The position numbers were made by a program, and so were the translations under genes. Below, piece after piece: positions 49,412-57,799 of a stretch of 64,000 bases of DNA (position 1 is the stretch's first letter; every line of letters starts with the position of its first letter). The DNA is from Aurantimonas sp. 22II-16-19i. GTDB lineage: Bacteria > Pseudomonadota > Alphaproteobacteria > Rhizobiales > Rhizobiaceae. The stretch lies in assembly GCF_002088275.1 (NCBI RefSeq), contig NZ_AQQS01000030.1:1-64000 (forward strand). Direction: 5' to 3'. Under the pieces are notes generated by a model. The model was not told where the DNA came from. It saw only the letters and a program-made list of their open reading frames with translations, and searched no databases.

Positions 49412-50476
49412 ATGGTCGACAACGTTCTCTATTCGACGGCAGATCTCGTCGAAGTCATTCGTACGATCCGCACGCCGCGGCGGTTCTTCCTCGATCGCTT
49501 TTTCCGTGCCACGCCGTATCTGTCGACGCGGGAGGAAATCTACTTCGACGAGGTCCTCGAAGACCTGCCGGTGATGGCGCCGTTCGTCGCCCCCATCGTG
49601 CAGGCGAAGCCGCAGAAGCGGCACGGCTATCAGGCCAAATCGTTCCGTCCGGCCTACGTCAAGCCGAAGCACTTTCTGAAGCCGGGCGACTTCATCCGGC
49701 GCAATCCGGGCGAGCCGCTTCTGGGCGATCTCACGCAGGAAGAGCGGATGAATGCCTCTCGCCTCGACACCCTGGCGCTGCAGAAGCGGCAGATCGAGGA
49801 GCGCTGGGAATGGATGGCGGCGAAAGCCATCGTCGATGGCAAGGTGACGATCGCCGGCGAGGACTATCCCAGCGTCGAAGTCGACTTCGGCCGCGACGCC
49901 GGCAACGAGATCATTGTTTCCGGGGCCGGTAATATCTGGTCGAACGCCGCCGCGGACATCTCCGGGATGCTGGAAGACTGGTCGGACATCATCCTGGAGA
50001 AGACCGGCTATGCAGGCACCGACGTCATCATGTCGCCGGAAGCCTGGAAGTTCCTGCGCAACAACGCTCAGCTTCTGAAGGAGGCCGACCTGCGCCGCGG
50101 GGTCCAGAACACCCCCAATCTGCAGCCGCAGGCCGCTGTCGAAGGTGCGCGCATGGTCGGCCAGTGGGGCGAGTTCACCCTCTGGGTCTATGCTGGCCGC
50201 TTCAAGGAACAGAACGGAACGACCTCCCGCGCCATCGCAGCAAACGACGTCGTCATGACTGCCGCGCCTGCCCAGGAAGACGGCACCGGCGGCGTTCACG
50301 GCGTTCGCTGCTTCGGCGCCATCCAGGACGTCGATGCCATGCTCAGGCCTCTCGACATCTTCCCGAAGGAGTGGGTCGAGCCGGATCCGTCAGGGCTGCA
50401 GCTGATGTCGCAGTCCGCCCCCCTGATGATCCCGGGGCGGCCCAATGCAACGGTCAAGGCCACGGTGATCTCGTGA
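49412..50476 (+). CDS. Major capsid protein (gpE family)
   Basis: 354 residues from ATG 49412 behind AAGGAGG; translation upstream of it is Arg-rich and out of family. FFLDRFFRATPYLSTREEIY, MAPFVAPIVQAKPQKRHGYQ, FLKPGDFIRRNPGEPLLGDL, DVIMSPEAWKFLRNNAQLLK and LQLMSQSAPLMIPGRPNATV are typical of phage major capsid protein E. Confidence 0.93.
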   Translation: MVDNVLYSTADLVEVIRTIRTPRRFFLDRFFRATPYLSTREEIYFDEVLEDLPVMAPFVAPIVQAKPQKRHGYQAKSFRPAYVKPKHFLKPGDFIRRNPGEPLLGDLTQEERMNASRLDTLALQKRQIEERWEWMAAKAIVDGKVTIAGEDYPSVEVDFGRDAGNEIIVSGAGNIWSNAAADISGMLEDWSDIILEKTGYAGTDVIMSPEAWKFLRNNAQLLKEADLRRGVQNTPNLQPQAAVEGARMVGQWGEFTLWVYAGRFKEQNGTTSRAIAANDVVMTAAPAQEDGTGGVHGVRCFGAIQDVDAMLRPLDIFPKEWVEPDPSGLQLMSQSAPLMIPGRPNATVKATVIS

Positions 50477-50658
50477 TGAAGGCGGCCAAGACGCTCTACA
50501 CCTCGCTGGGCCGTATCACGCCCGGCGTGGTCATCCCTGATGGTCTTCCTCAGGACGAGGTGGCCAAGATCGTCGGTCTCGATGGCATCCTGCCGGAGCC
50601 TTCGAAGCCGGTCGAGCGTAAGGGCAGGTCAGCGGCGGCGCCTCAGCCGGGCGCCTGA
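50476..50658 (+). CDS. Small hypothetical head protein
   Basis: 60 residues: AKTLYTSLGRITPGVVIPDG and LPQDEVAKIVGLDGILPEP. The ATG overlaps the capsid stop. It has the look of small structural connectors next to capsid genes. Function not known. Confidence 0.65.
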   Translation: MKAAKTLYTSLGRITPGVVIPDGLPQDEVAKIVGLDGILPEPSKPVERKGRSAAAPQPGA

Positions 50659-50661
50659 TCC

Positions 50662-51066
50662 ATGAGCTTCTCCGCTCATCTCGCCGCGGTGGACCTCGTG
50701 CTCGCCGCGGCCTTCGACGAGGAAGCCTTCGAGGCGATCAAGATGCACCGGGCCGCCGGCGCAGCGCGTGGGTCGGAAGCCGTTCCGGATCCTGCCGTCC
50801 TGCCGCTGGCCTTCATGGGGACGCTGGACTTCGAGCCGTCCTCGACGGGGTTTGGCACCAGCAACCGCACCGCGCCAGACGACCGGGCGCCGCGTCGGGT
50901 GACGACCATCCTTGTCACCGCTCTCGTGAGCGCACTCGCATGGGTGCCCAAGGCCGGCGATCGGCTGCGGCGGGTCTCCGACGACACGCTCTATCAGATC
51001 GCCATGGTCGACGACGACGAGACCGGGCGCGTCGGCTTCTGGCTCAACAGGATCGGAACCGCCTGA
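50662..51066 (+). CDS. Head-tail joining protein (FII-like)
   Basis: 134 residues. LPLAFMGTLDFEPSSTGFGT, the basic APRRVTTILVTALVSALAWV and KAGDRLRRVSDDTLYQIAMV. Position between capsid and tail-terminator genes and length suggest a head-completion/connector protein. Family assignment is from context. Confidence 0.6.
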   Translation: MSFSAHLAAVDLVLAAAFDEEAFEAIKMHRAAGAARGSEAVPDPAVLPLAFMGTLDFEPSSTGFGTSNRTAPDDRAPRRVTTILVTALVSALAWVPKAGDRLRRVSDDTLYQIAMVDDDETGRVGFWLNRIGTA

Positions 51067-51806
51067 TGTTGACGGCCGAAGCCATGCGCCTCGCCGCCTA
51101 TGAGGCGCTTTGCCCGACGGCGGCCCTGGCGGCGGGAACCGGCTTTCCGACGTTGGCCGGCGACCGCGTCTTCGACTCCCGGGCGATCGCCGTCGACGAA
51201 CTCGACGACGGCCTCGCCTACACCCCGTCGATCAGCCTCTACACCGAGGACAAGAAGATCGAGCGCCGCGGGCCGATGACGTCGGCCGGGCCAATGGGCT
51301 TTGCCTCGGCCTCCCTGGCGGTGGTCTGCGATCTCGCCGTCTCCGCGACGGACGAGGGCGAGACTTCAACCATGCCGCTTGCCGGATCCGATCCCAAGGC
51401 GCGCCTCGTGCTCGCCTCGCTCGTCGCTCAGGTGCGGCAGGTGCTGACCCGGGGCGAGACGGCGGCGGGCTTCCGGATGGTCTCGAAGGCGATCACCGAG
51501 ATCGTCATCGAGCCCTTCATCCTGCCGGAGATGGGGCTGCGCTGGCACCGCGAGATCATGACGCTGCGCTGCGACATCGCCGACGACGACTTCGGCGCCG
51601 CGGCGCTGCCGACATCCGTCGAGCGGCTGCGCCTGGCGCTTCCCGCCGGATCCTATGCGAGAGGCCGGCTCGACGACCTCGCCGCCTATTTCACTGCGCC
51701 GGCGGCCCCCGTGCCGCTTGCGACCATCGGCCTTGTCGCGCCCGTCGGCGCCGGCGATGCGCCGCAGGATCCGGACGCCACGCCCGACGCCGTCGTCACC
51801 TTCTGA
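51066..51806 (+). CDS. Tail completion/terminator protein
   Basis: 246 residues, ATG overlapping the previous TGA. LDDGLAYTPSISLYTEDKKI, ASASLAVVCDLAVSATDEGE and MVSKAITEIVIEPFILPEMG. Length and position match the tail-terminator slot before the sheath gene. The final 45 residues are low-complexity. Assignment by context. Confidence 0.6.
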   Translation: MLTAEAMRLAAYEALCPTAALAAGTGFPTLAGDRVFDSRAIAVDELDDGLAYTPSISLYTEDKKIERRGPMTSAGPMGFASASLAVVCDLAVSATDEGETSTMPLAGSDPKARLVLASLVAQVRQVLTRGETAAGFRMVSKAITEIVIEPFILPEMGLRWHREIMTLRCDIADDDFGAAALPTSVERLRLALPAGSYARGRLDDLAAYFTAPAAPVPLATIGLVAPVGAGDAPQDPDATPDAVVTF

Positions 51807-51817
51807 AGGACACCCCC

Positions 51818-52018
51818 ATGGCTCTGAAACGCTACCGGCTCGTCAAGAGCGGCGAGCGGCTGCCCTATCGCGGCCGTGAATTCCGCGCCGACGGCGAGAC
51901 GATGGACGACGGCGAGGCCTTCACCCGTCGCCTTCTCAAGGAAGGCTGCATCGCAGAGATCGAGCCCGCCGATGACGGCGGGGGTCAGAAATCCACCAAG
52001 AGCAAGGGAGCGGCCTGA
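51818..52018 (+). CDS. Small hypothetical tail protein
   Basis: 66 residues: ALKRYRLVKSGERLPYRGRE followed by TRRLLKEGCIAEIEP and a Lys-rich tail. Immediately upstream of the sheath gene, like the small proteins preceding Mu-type sheaths. Its stop overlaps the sheath ATG. Confidence 0.65.
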   Translation: MALKRYRLVKSGERLPYRGREFRADGETMDDGEAFTRRLLKEGCIAEIEPADDGGGQKSTKSKGAA

Positions 52019-53535
52019 TGGCGATCGGCTTCAACAGCATTCCGGGCAACATCGTCGCCCCCATCATCTCCTTCGAGGTGAACTCCGGCGGCCAGTTCGA
52101 GAGCCAGTCGCGGCTCGTGCTTCTCGGCTACAAGACCACCGCCGGCTCGCTGGCGGTGGACACCCTGACGCCGGTGCAGACGATGCGCGAGGCGGTGTCG
52201 CTCTGCGGCAAGGGCTCGATGCTCGCCGAGATGTTCCGGGTCGCCCGGGCCAACGCTCCGGCGCAGGAAATCTGGGTCGGGGCCGCGACGGAAGTCGGCA
52301 CCGCCGAGATCCGCACCATCACGGTCGCGAGTGTGCCGGCGGCCGGTGGTGTCGGCGTGATCCAGATCGCGGGTCGCACGCTGCAGGTGGAAATTTCCGC
52401 CGGCGATGTCGTCGCCGATGTCGCGGCGGCGCTGAATGCCGCGATCAACGCCTATCAGGATCCTCTCACCCTGGCGGCTCTGCCCTACACCTCCAGCGTG
52501 ACCGGTGCCGTCGTGACCCTGACGGCCCGCCACAAGGGCGCGATCTTCTCGACGGTCGACATTAACGCGCCGACGACGGTCGCTTCCAACGCCTTCGCAG
52601 GCGCGGCCCTGACCTATGCTACCACGACGGCTGGCGCCGGCGACCCGGATCTCTCCGGCCTCCTGGCGCAGTATGCCGACGATCCGTTCGACTGGACCGT
52701 CTCGCCCTGGGCCGACGACACCAACTTCGCCCGCTACCTGACGCTGATGAACGACGTCAGCGGACGGTGGGCATGGAACCGGCAGGCCTATGGCCATGTC
52801 TTCGCGGTCAAGACGGCTTCGACCTCGGCCATGACCACCTTCGGCCTGACGAAGGACACGCGGCACGTCTCGGTGATCCCGCAGATCACCAGCGCCGGCA
52901 ACGCGACCCCGCCCTGGGAGTTCGTCGCGGCCGAGGTTGCCCGGCAGGTGCCGTGGCTGTCGGACGGCGCGCTCGGCAACGTCTCGCGCAACCAGACCGG
53001 CCTCGAGGTGCAGCAGGTTCTCGCGCCGCGAGACCGTTCGCTCTGGCTGAACGACTACGCCACCCGCGACGCCTTCCTGACCTCCGGCATCTCGACGTGG
53101 AAGGTGCGCGCCGACGGTGCGGTGACGATCGACAAGACCGTGACCATGTCGCGCACGGACGGCGCCGGCAACGTCGACACGACCTTCCGGGACATCCAGA
53201 AGATCGGCCAGGGGAGGTATGCGCTGCGGCGCTTCCGGGCCCGGCTGCAGTCGGAGCCCGGGCCGAAGGGCATCGCCAATTCCAACCCGGGCGATCTTCT
53301 GGCGATCACGACCGTGAAGGACATCACGGCGACGATGATCGCGACGGCGGCCGAGATGCCGGGCGTGCTCGACAACATCGCCGAGTTCGCCGATCGCCTG
53401 GACGTGCAGCGCAACGCCGACAATCCGAACCGCGTCGACATCTACGCGCCGCTCGACATGATCAACCCGCTCGACGTGATCGCCGCCAACGCGACGATCT
53501 ACAGCGAGTACCGGTCTCAGACCGTCGCCGCCTGA
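52018..53535 (+). CDS. Contractile tail sheath protein (Mu gpL-like)
   Basis: 505 residues. IGFNSIPGNIVAPIISFEVN, SRLVLLGYKTTAGSLAVDTL, WTVSPWADDTNFARYLTLMN, VAAEVARQVPWLSDGALGNV and KTVTMSRTDGAGNVDTTFRD. The terminal region DRLDVQRNADNPNRVDIYAP is typical of Mu-like sheaths. It forms the contracting outer tube of a myovirus-type tail. Confidence 0.9.
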   Translation: MAIGFNSIPGNIVAPIISFEVNSGGQFESQSRLVLLGYKTTAGSLAVDTLTPVQTMREAVSLCGKGSMLAEMFRVARANAPAQEIWVGAATEVGTAEIRTITVASVPAAGGVGVIQIAGRTLQVEISAGDVVADVAAALNAAINAYQDPLTLAALPYTSSVTGAVVTLTARHKGAIFSTVDINAPTTVASNAFAGAALTYATTTAGAGDPDLSGLLAQYADDPFDWTVSPWADDTNFARYLTLMNDVSGRWAWNRQAYGHVFAVKTASTSAMTTFGLTKDTRHVSVIPQITSAGNATPPWEFVAAEVARQVPWLSDGALGNVSRNQTGLEVQQVLAPRDRSLWLNDYATRDAFLTSGISTWKVRADGAVTIDKTVTMSRTDGAGNVDTTFRDIQKIGQGRYALRRFRARLQSEPGPKGIANSNPGDLLAITTVKDITATMIATAAEMPGVLDNIAEFADRLDVQRNADNPNRVDIYAPLDMINPLDVIAANATIYSEYRSQTVAA

Positions 53536-53550
53536 AGAAGGATCTGACCC

Positions 53551-53925
53551 ATGGCAGGAAACAATTTCGGCGGCGAGATGCGGCTGCGCGGCTCGTCGGG
53601 CACCGCCTACACCCTGCGCTCGGCCGTGACGATGAACACCGCGAGCCTCTCGACGGAGGCCGTTCGCAACCAGAACGGCAAGAATTCCTATGTCGCGACG
53701 CTGCGCGCGCCATCGGCCGAGCTGACGCTCGAGGACGAAGGGCAGGACATGGAGGATATCCTGCGGGCCGGCAGCCAGGACATCTACATCATCGAGGAAT
53801 TCACCGGCGTCACGCATGTCTACGTCTTCGGACGGATCACCGGCGAGCCTCAGTCGAACCGTGAGAACGGCGAGCTTTCCGGCCTGATGATCCAGTCCGA
53901 CGAGTATCGCAGGGTGCGGACCTGA
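53551..53925 (+). CDS. Tail tube protein (Mu gpM-like)
   Basis: 124 residues. MRLRGSSGTAYTLRSAVTMN, NGKNSYVATLRAPSAELTLE and YIIEEFTGVTHVYVFGRITG; small beta-rich tube subunit placed right after the sheath. The stop overlaps the ATG of the chaperone gene. Confidence 0.85.
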   Translation: MAGNNFGGEMRLRGSSGTAYTLRSAVTMNTASLSTEAVRNQNGKNSYVATLRAPSAELTLEDEGQDMEDILRAGSQDIYIIEEFTGVTHVYVFGRITGEPQSNRENGELSGLMIQSDEYRRVRT

Positions 53926-54227
53926 TGGCCGAATTCGTCGTCAAGCTTTCCCGGGTCTACGACCACGGCTCGAAGCCGTTCGATGAGTTGCGGTTCCGTG
54001 ATCCGAAGCTGAAGGACCGAATAGCGCTCGGGCCGCCCTTCGAGATCTTTCGCAATCAGGATGTCTGGGACGATGCCGTCGTCTGGAAATATGCCGAGCG
54101 GTTGCTGATCGACCTCTCGCCGGGCGCCATCCAAGACCTCGACTATGCCGATGCGGAGGCGGTCTATTACCGGTTCCGCGATTTTTTTACCGATGCGAGT
54201 CCGCGGTTCGTCAAGCAGACGCCCTAG
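53925..54227 (+). CDS. Tail assembly chaperone, 0-frame product
   Basis: 100 residues: EFVVKLSRVYDHGSKPFDEL, RFRDPKLKDRIALGPPFEIF and YADAEAVYYRFRDFFTDASP. It sits in the position of P2 E/Mu gp41-type chaperones, between tube and tape-measure genes. A T7 run near its end (54182-54188) allows a -1 shift to the longer product. Confidence 0.8.
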   Translation: MAEFVVKLSRVYDHGSKPFDELRFRDPKLKDRIALGPPFEIFRNQDVWDDAVVWKYAERLLIDLSPGAIQDLDYADAEAVYYRFRDFFTDASPRFVKQTP

Positions 54228-54337
54228 TGTTTGGTCTCAAGTGGGACGCCGGCACAATCGGCGACATGAGCTTCGAGGAAGTTGAGGGATGGATCACGCG
54301 GGCCATCGCCTGGAAAAAGGCGCAGCCTAAGCGGTAG
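53925..54337 (+). CDS. Tail assembly chaperone, -1 frameshift fusion product
   Basis: The heptamer TTTTTTT at 54182-54188 lies correctly on codon boundaries (T TTT TTT). After a -1 slip translation resumes at 54188 and stays open for 49 codons to TAG 54335-54337, adding YRCESAVRQADALVFGLKWD, then IGDMSFEEVEGWITRAIAWK. The W/E-rich helical extension resembles P2 E' C-termini that contact the tape measure. Inferred programmed frameshift; not shown experimentally. Confidence 0.75.
54182..54188 (+). promoter_or_regulatory. Programmed -1 frameshift slippery site
   Basis: Seven T residues framed as T TTT TTT near the end of the chaperone 0-frame gene. P2 uses a similar T-rich heptamer at the E/E' junction. 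Confidence 0.7.
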
Positions 54338-54695
54338 CCTTACCGGTGCGCTTGCCCCACCCGTCGTAATAGAGGCTGGCCTCTTCCTTCGAGGGATGCT
54401 GGCTCTTCAGGCACCGCTCGAACACCTCGAAGGAGGGAAAGCGGGTTCGTTTACCCCTGCCATTGACCGCGGCAACGGTGCCGTCGTCGTAGTAGTCGAA
54501 TTGCAATCCACCGATCTCGCCGGACCCGACCTTTTGCCGCGACCTCGACGGCCAGAGCCCAGCTATCGCGAATAGGCTGGCGTTCAAGATGATCGCGAGC
54601 GCGAAGATCTGTTGCGTGATCGTCGGTGCGTCGAGCAACGCGGACACCCCGACGAAATAGCCGGCGACGCCGATGAGCGTGAAGATGGTTTTCAT
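54327..54695 (-). CDS. Antisense membrane protein (probable moron)
   Basis: 122 residues from ATG 54695 (AAGGA upstream); ATG 54704 is also possible. Two hydrophobic N-terminal segments: FTLIGVAGYFVGVSALL and IFALAIILNASLFAIAGLWP. A soluble domain follows (GGLQFDYYDDGTVAAVNGRG, FPSFEVFERCLKSQHPSKEE). It is the only minus-strand gene in the late region and overlaps the frameshift extension by 11 bp. Its upstream DNA is AT-rich (TATATA). Independent expression from the lysogen is plausible. Confidence 0.75.
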   Translation of the reverse strand: MKTIFTLIGVAGYFVGVSALLDAPTITQQIFALAIILNASLFAIAGLWPSRSRQKVGSGEIGGLQFDYYDDGTVAAVNGRGKRTRFPSFEVFERCLKSQHPSKEEASLYYDGWGKRTGKATA

Positions 54696-54755
54696 GACTT
54701 GCATCCTTCGAACTTCCGCAAAGTCGATATATAGAAACGAAGCTGGTCCGGTTTA

Positions 54756-56684
54756 ATGGCACGAGATATTGAGGCGCGGCTCAAACTAACCGCGATTGAC
54801 CGGACGCGGAAGGCCTTCGACAGCGTCGGAAAGAATCTCGATCGCATCGACGCCAAGTCGAAGAAGATCGAGCAGAGGAACGCCGTTGCCGCTCGTGCTC
54901 AACGCGCAAGGGTTGGCGCCGGTCGTGGCGGGATCGGCCTTATGGCCGGCTTAGGCGGGGGGATTTTGCCTGCCATCGGCGCAGGCGTTGCCATCAAGTC
55001 GACTATCACTTCGGCGGCCGATCTTGAAGCGTCATTGAACCGCGTGCAAGCAGCTCTGCAGGCAAGCGGCGGCGAGATGACTGATATCACCGAACTCGCC
55101 AAGGAGATGGGCCGGACAACGCAGTTTACGGCGAACGACGCGGCTCTTGCGATCGAGATGCTGGCCAAGAATGGTCTGAACGCATCGCAGATTCTCGGCG
55201 GTGCGCTGAAGAACTCCATGCTGGTTGCCGCCGCGAGCGGATCGGACCTCGAAATGTCGTCCGATCTCGTGACTGACGCCATGCAGAACTTCGGTCTGCA
55301 GGCGAAGGATCTCGGCAAGGTTGCCGACGGCATCAGCGGCACGCTGCTTCAGTCTAAGTTTGGCATCGACGATTACCGGCTTGCCCTCGGCCAGGCCGGC
55401 GGCGTCGCAGGCGGGCTCGGTGTGACCATCGACGACTTCAACACGTCCATCGCCGGCACGTCCAGCACGTTTGCCTCCGGTTCCGATGCCGGCACCTCGT
55501 TCAAGACGTTCCTGTCACGGCTCGTTCCGGCCTCGAAGTCTGCGCGGATCGCGATGAACAAGCTGGGCTTGGAATTTTTCAAGTCCAACGGCGACATGAA
55601 GAATATGTCGGAGATTTCGGAGGAACTGCAGGAGGGGCTGGAAGGTCTCAGCGACGAGGCGCGCAACAGCTACCTCCAAGACATCTTCGGGGCCGACGCG
55701 ATCCGGACGGCCATCGGATTGTCGAAGCTCGGCGCCGAAGGCTTCGGCGAGTTGGGTCGCAAGATCGCCAGCGCGAGTGCCCAAGAGCAGGCTGACGCCC
55801 GCATGAAGGGTTTCGGGGGCGAATGGAAGAAGATGACCTCCGCGCTGGAGTCCTTGTCGATCGACCTCGGTGAGCTGGCGCTGCCCGGCGCGACGAAGGC
55901 CGTGGAAAATCTCCGCGATCTGATCGGCGAAATCGGCGAAGGCCTCGACCAGATCGGCAAGCAGATCAACTGGGAAGGCATCGACGAGGCAAAAACGTCG
56001 ATCGGCGACCTGAAGGTTGCCATTGAAGAGCTGATGCAGATCGACGCAAGCGACAACGGGATGTCGAAGGCCTTCAAAGACATCGCGACGATGGTCGATC
56101 AGGCCGCCTCGGCGATCAAGGTGATCGCCGACGAAGCCGAAAACATCTCGCGTTTCCTGAACGATCCGACGGGCTACATGAACGACCCGGCGACCAAGCA
56201 GGGGGCGATCGAGAACGCGAAAGCGGCGAAGGATCGCGGCGACTTCCTGAATTCTTGGGTCGAAGAGAATGTAGGCTCGCCGCGGATATGGATGGGGATG
56301 GACAAGCCCACGCCCTACGTCCCGTCCGCCGGATCCGAACCGGCGGAGAAGGGCGGTCGCGTTACGAGTGTTGAGGCCCGAATGGTCGACGCCCCTCAGC
56401 CGATGGTGCCGGAGCTCGATATCACGAGCTATCTTCTCGACATCGACACGGCAGGCCGGGCCAAGGAAGCGCTTGAGCAGCCGATTACGACCGACGCTAA
56501 CCTGAACACGGCGGCGTTTTTGGCTGGGCTCACACAAATGGAAGGGGCGGCGAAGGCTTCGGTTGCCCGCATCAACGCGGCATTCGGCGGCATCAACGCC
56601 CCTTCGATCGGCGGCGGCTTGCCTCGCGCCAACAAGGCCCCTGCCACCACCATGCCGGATGCCGGCCAGCCAGGGGGCGGATGA
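54756..56684 (+). CDS. Tail tape measure protein
   Basis: 642 residues. IEARLKLTAIDRTRKAFDSV at the start, a Gly/Ala-rich hydrophobic segment near residues 58-85 (GLMAGLGGGILPAIGAGVAI), then the TP901-type core ELAKEMGRTTQFTANDAALA, GLNASQILGGALKNSMLVAA and YRLALGQAGGVAGGLGVTID. It sets tail length; it is preceded by the chaperone pair as expected. Confidence 0.9.
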   Translation: MARDIEARLKLTAIDRTRKAFDSVGKNLDRIDAKSKKIEQRNAVAARAQRARVGAGRGGIGLMAGLGGGILPAIGAGVAIKSTITSAADLEASLNRVQAALQASGGEMTDITELAKEMGRTTQFTANDAALAIEMLAKNGLNASQILGGALKNSMLVAAASGSDLEMSSDLVTDAMQNFGLQAKDLGKVADGISGTLLQSKFGIDDYRLALGQAGGVAGGLGVTIDDFNTSIAGTSSTFASGSDAGTSFKTFLSRLVPASKSARIAMNKLGLEFFKSNGDMKNMSEISEELQEGLEGLSDEARNSYLQDIFGADAIRTAIGLSKLGAEGFGELGRKIASASAQEQADARMKGFGGEWKKMTSALESLSIDLGELALPGATKAVENLRDLIGEIGEGLDQIGKQINWEGIDEAKTSIGDLKVAIEELMQIDASDNGMSKAFKDIATMVDQAASAIKVIADEAENISRFLNDPTGYMNDPATKQGAIENAKAAKDRGDFLNSWVEENVGSPRIWMGMDKPTPYVPSAGSEPAEKGGRVTSVEARMVDAPQPMVPELDITSYLLDIDTAGRAKEALEQPITTDANLNTAAFLAGLTQMEGAAKASVARINAAFGGINAPSIGGGLPRANKAPATTMPDAGQPGGG

Positions 56685-57217
56685 TGGTCGACTGGTCCCG
56701 CGCCTTTCGCAACGGCGGCCGAGCGTCCTTCAAGGGCGCCGGCTTCTGGGTGGAGATCGACGAGCTGCAGGGCGGTCGCCGGGTGGCGGTGCATGCCATC
56801 CCGGGCGGGTCTCATCTCTCCGAGGACATGGGTCTTCGTGAAGGCATCTGGCGGCCGACGGCCTATGTCGCATCGGATGGCGTGATCGGCGAGGGCAAGC
56901 GCCTCGAGGCGGTCTGCAATTCGGAAGGGCCGGGGCTTCTGTCCCTGCCGATGGATGCCGTTCTCGCCCACTGCGACGGGTTCCGCCGCAACCGGGACAA
57001 GGACAAGAACGGGTTCATCGCCTACGACATGATCTTCATCGCGGCGGGGTCGGCCGGGGCTGCGTCTCCGTCGCCCGGCGCTGCAATCAGCGCTTCGTTT
57101 TCGGCCGGATTGTCCGGCGTCTCGCTGTCGGTCGGCGTCTCTGCCTCGTTCTCGGCCGCGGTCGGGCCGCTGTCGATCGGGGCTTCGGCCAATCTCTCCG
57201 CAGGGGTTTCGTTCTGA
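56681..57217 (+). CDS. Mu gpN-like tail/DNA circularization protein, N-terminal part
   Basis: 178 residues. WSRAFRNGGRASFKGAGFWV, HAIPGGSHLSEDMGLREGIW and GEGKRLEAVCNSEGPGLLSL match the N-terminal domain of Mu gpN-type proteins. The C-terminal 50 residues are Ser/Ala/Gly repeats (SASFSAGLSGVSLSVGVSAS). The gene ends where the next begins (TGATG). Confidence 0.75.
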   Translation: MMVDWSRAFRNGGRASFKGAGFWVEIDELQGGRRVAVHAIPGGSHLSEDMGLREGIWRPTAYVASDGVIGEGKRLEAVCNSEGPGLLSLPMDAVLAHCDGFRRNRDKDKNGFIAYDMIFIAAGSAGAASPSPGAAISASFSAGLSGVSLSVGVSASFSAAVGPLSIGASANLSAGVSF

Positions 57218-57798
57218 TGTCCTGGGTTTTCGATCTCCTCGGCGCCCATGTGACGGATGCGGACGATTCCGTCGTTCTCCGCCGCAAGGCCATCGCCATT
57301 TCGGCTGGCGGCGCGGCGGGGGCCGAAGCCTACCTGACGGTCTGCCGGGAGCTTGGCGAGGCTGCGGCCGATCCGGCGGCGCTGATCGACGCGCTCCTGC
57401 GGCGCGAGGAGACCGGCGTCGTCTATCGGCTGGGGTTCTTGGTGACGTGGTGCGCGGCGGTGGTGCGGGCCGACTTCGAAAGCCGGCGCGATGCCGTTGC
57501 AGCGCGGTCACTGCTGGCTGCGCGGGCCGATGCGGACTATGGGCCGATCGCGACAGCCTTCGGGGCGGATGTGCTCGAATGGATGGTCTCGCTGGTCGGG
57601 ACGGCCATCGTGCAGATCTCGGCGCTGGCGGCGGACAAGAGCCCGGTGGTGCGGGTCGAGACCAATCTATCCCTGCCGGCCAGCGTCATCGCGTGGGAGC
57701 TCTACGGCGACCCGACGCGCGGCGCCGAGCTGGTGCGGCGCAACCGGGTGTCGACGGCCATGCTGATGCCGGTGTCGATCGAGGCTCTGTCGTCCTAA
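57217..57798 (+). CDS. Mu gpN-like C-terminal part as a separate gene
   Basis: 193 residues. GGAAGAEAYLTVCRELGEAA at the N-terminus and, near the end, LPASVIAWELYGDPTRGAEL then VRRNRVSTAMLMPVSIEALS. The ending fits the C-terminus of gpN-type circularization proteins. It and the previous gene together equal the length of one gpN. Confidence 0.7.
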   Translation: MSWVFDLLGAHVTDADDSVVLRRKAIAISAGGAAGAEAYLTVCRELGEAAADPAALIDALLRREETGVVYRLGFLVTWCAAVVRADFESRRDAVAARSLLAARADADYGPIATAFGADVLEWMVSLVGTAIVQISALAADKSPVVRVETNLSLPASVIAWELYGDPTRGAELVRRNRVSTAMLMPVSIEALSS

Positions 57799-57799
57799 C

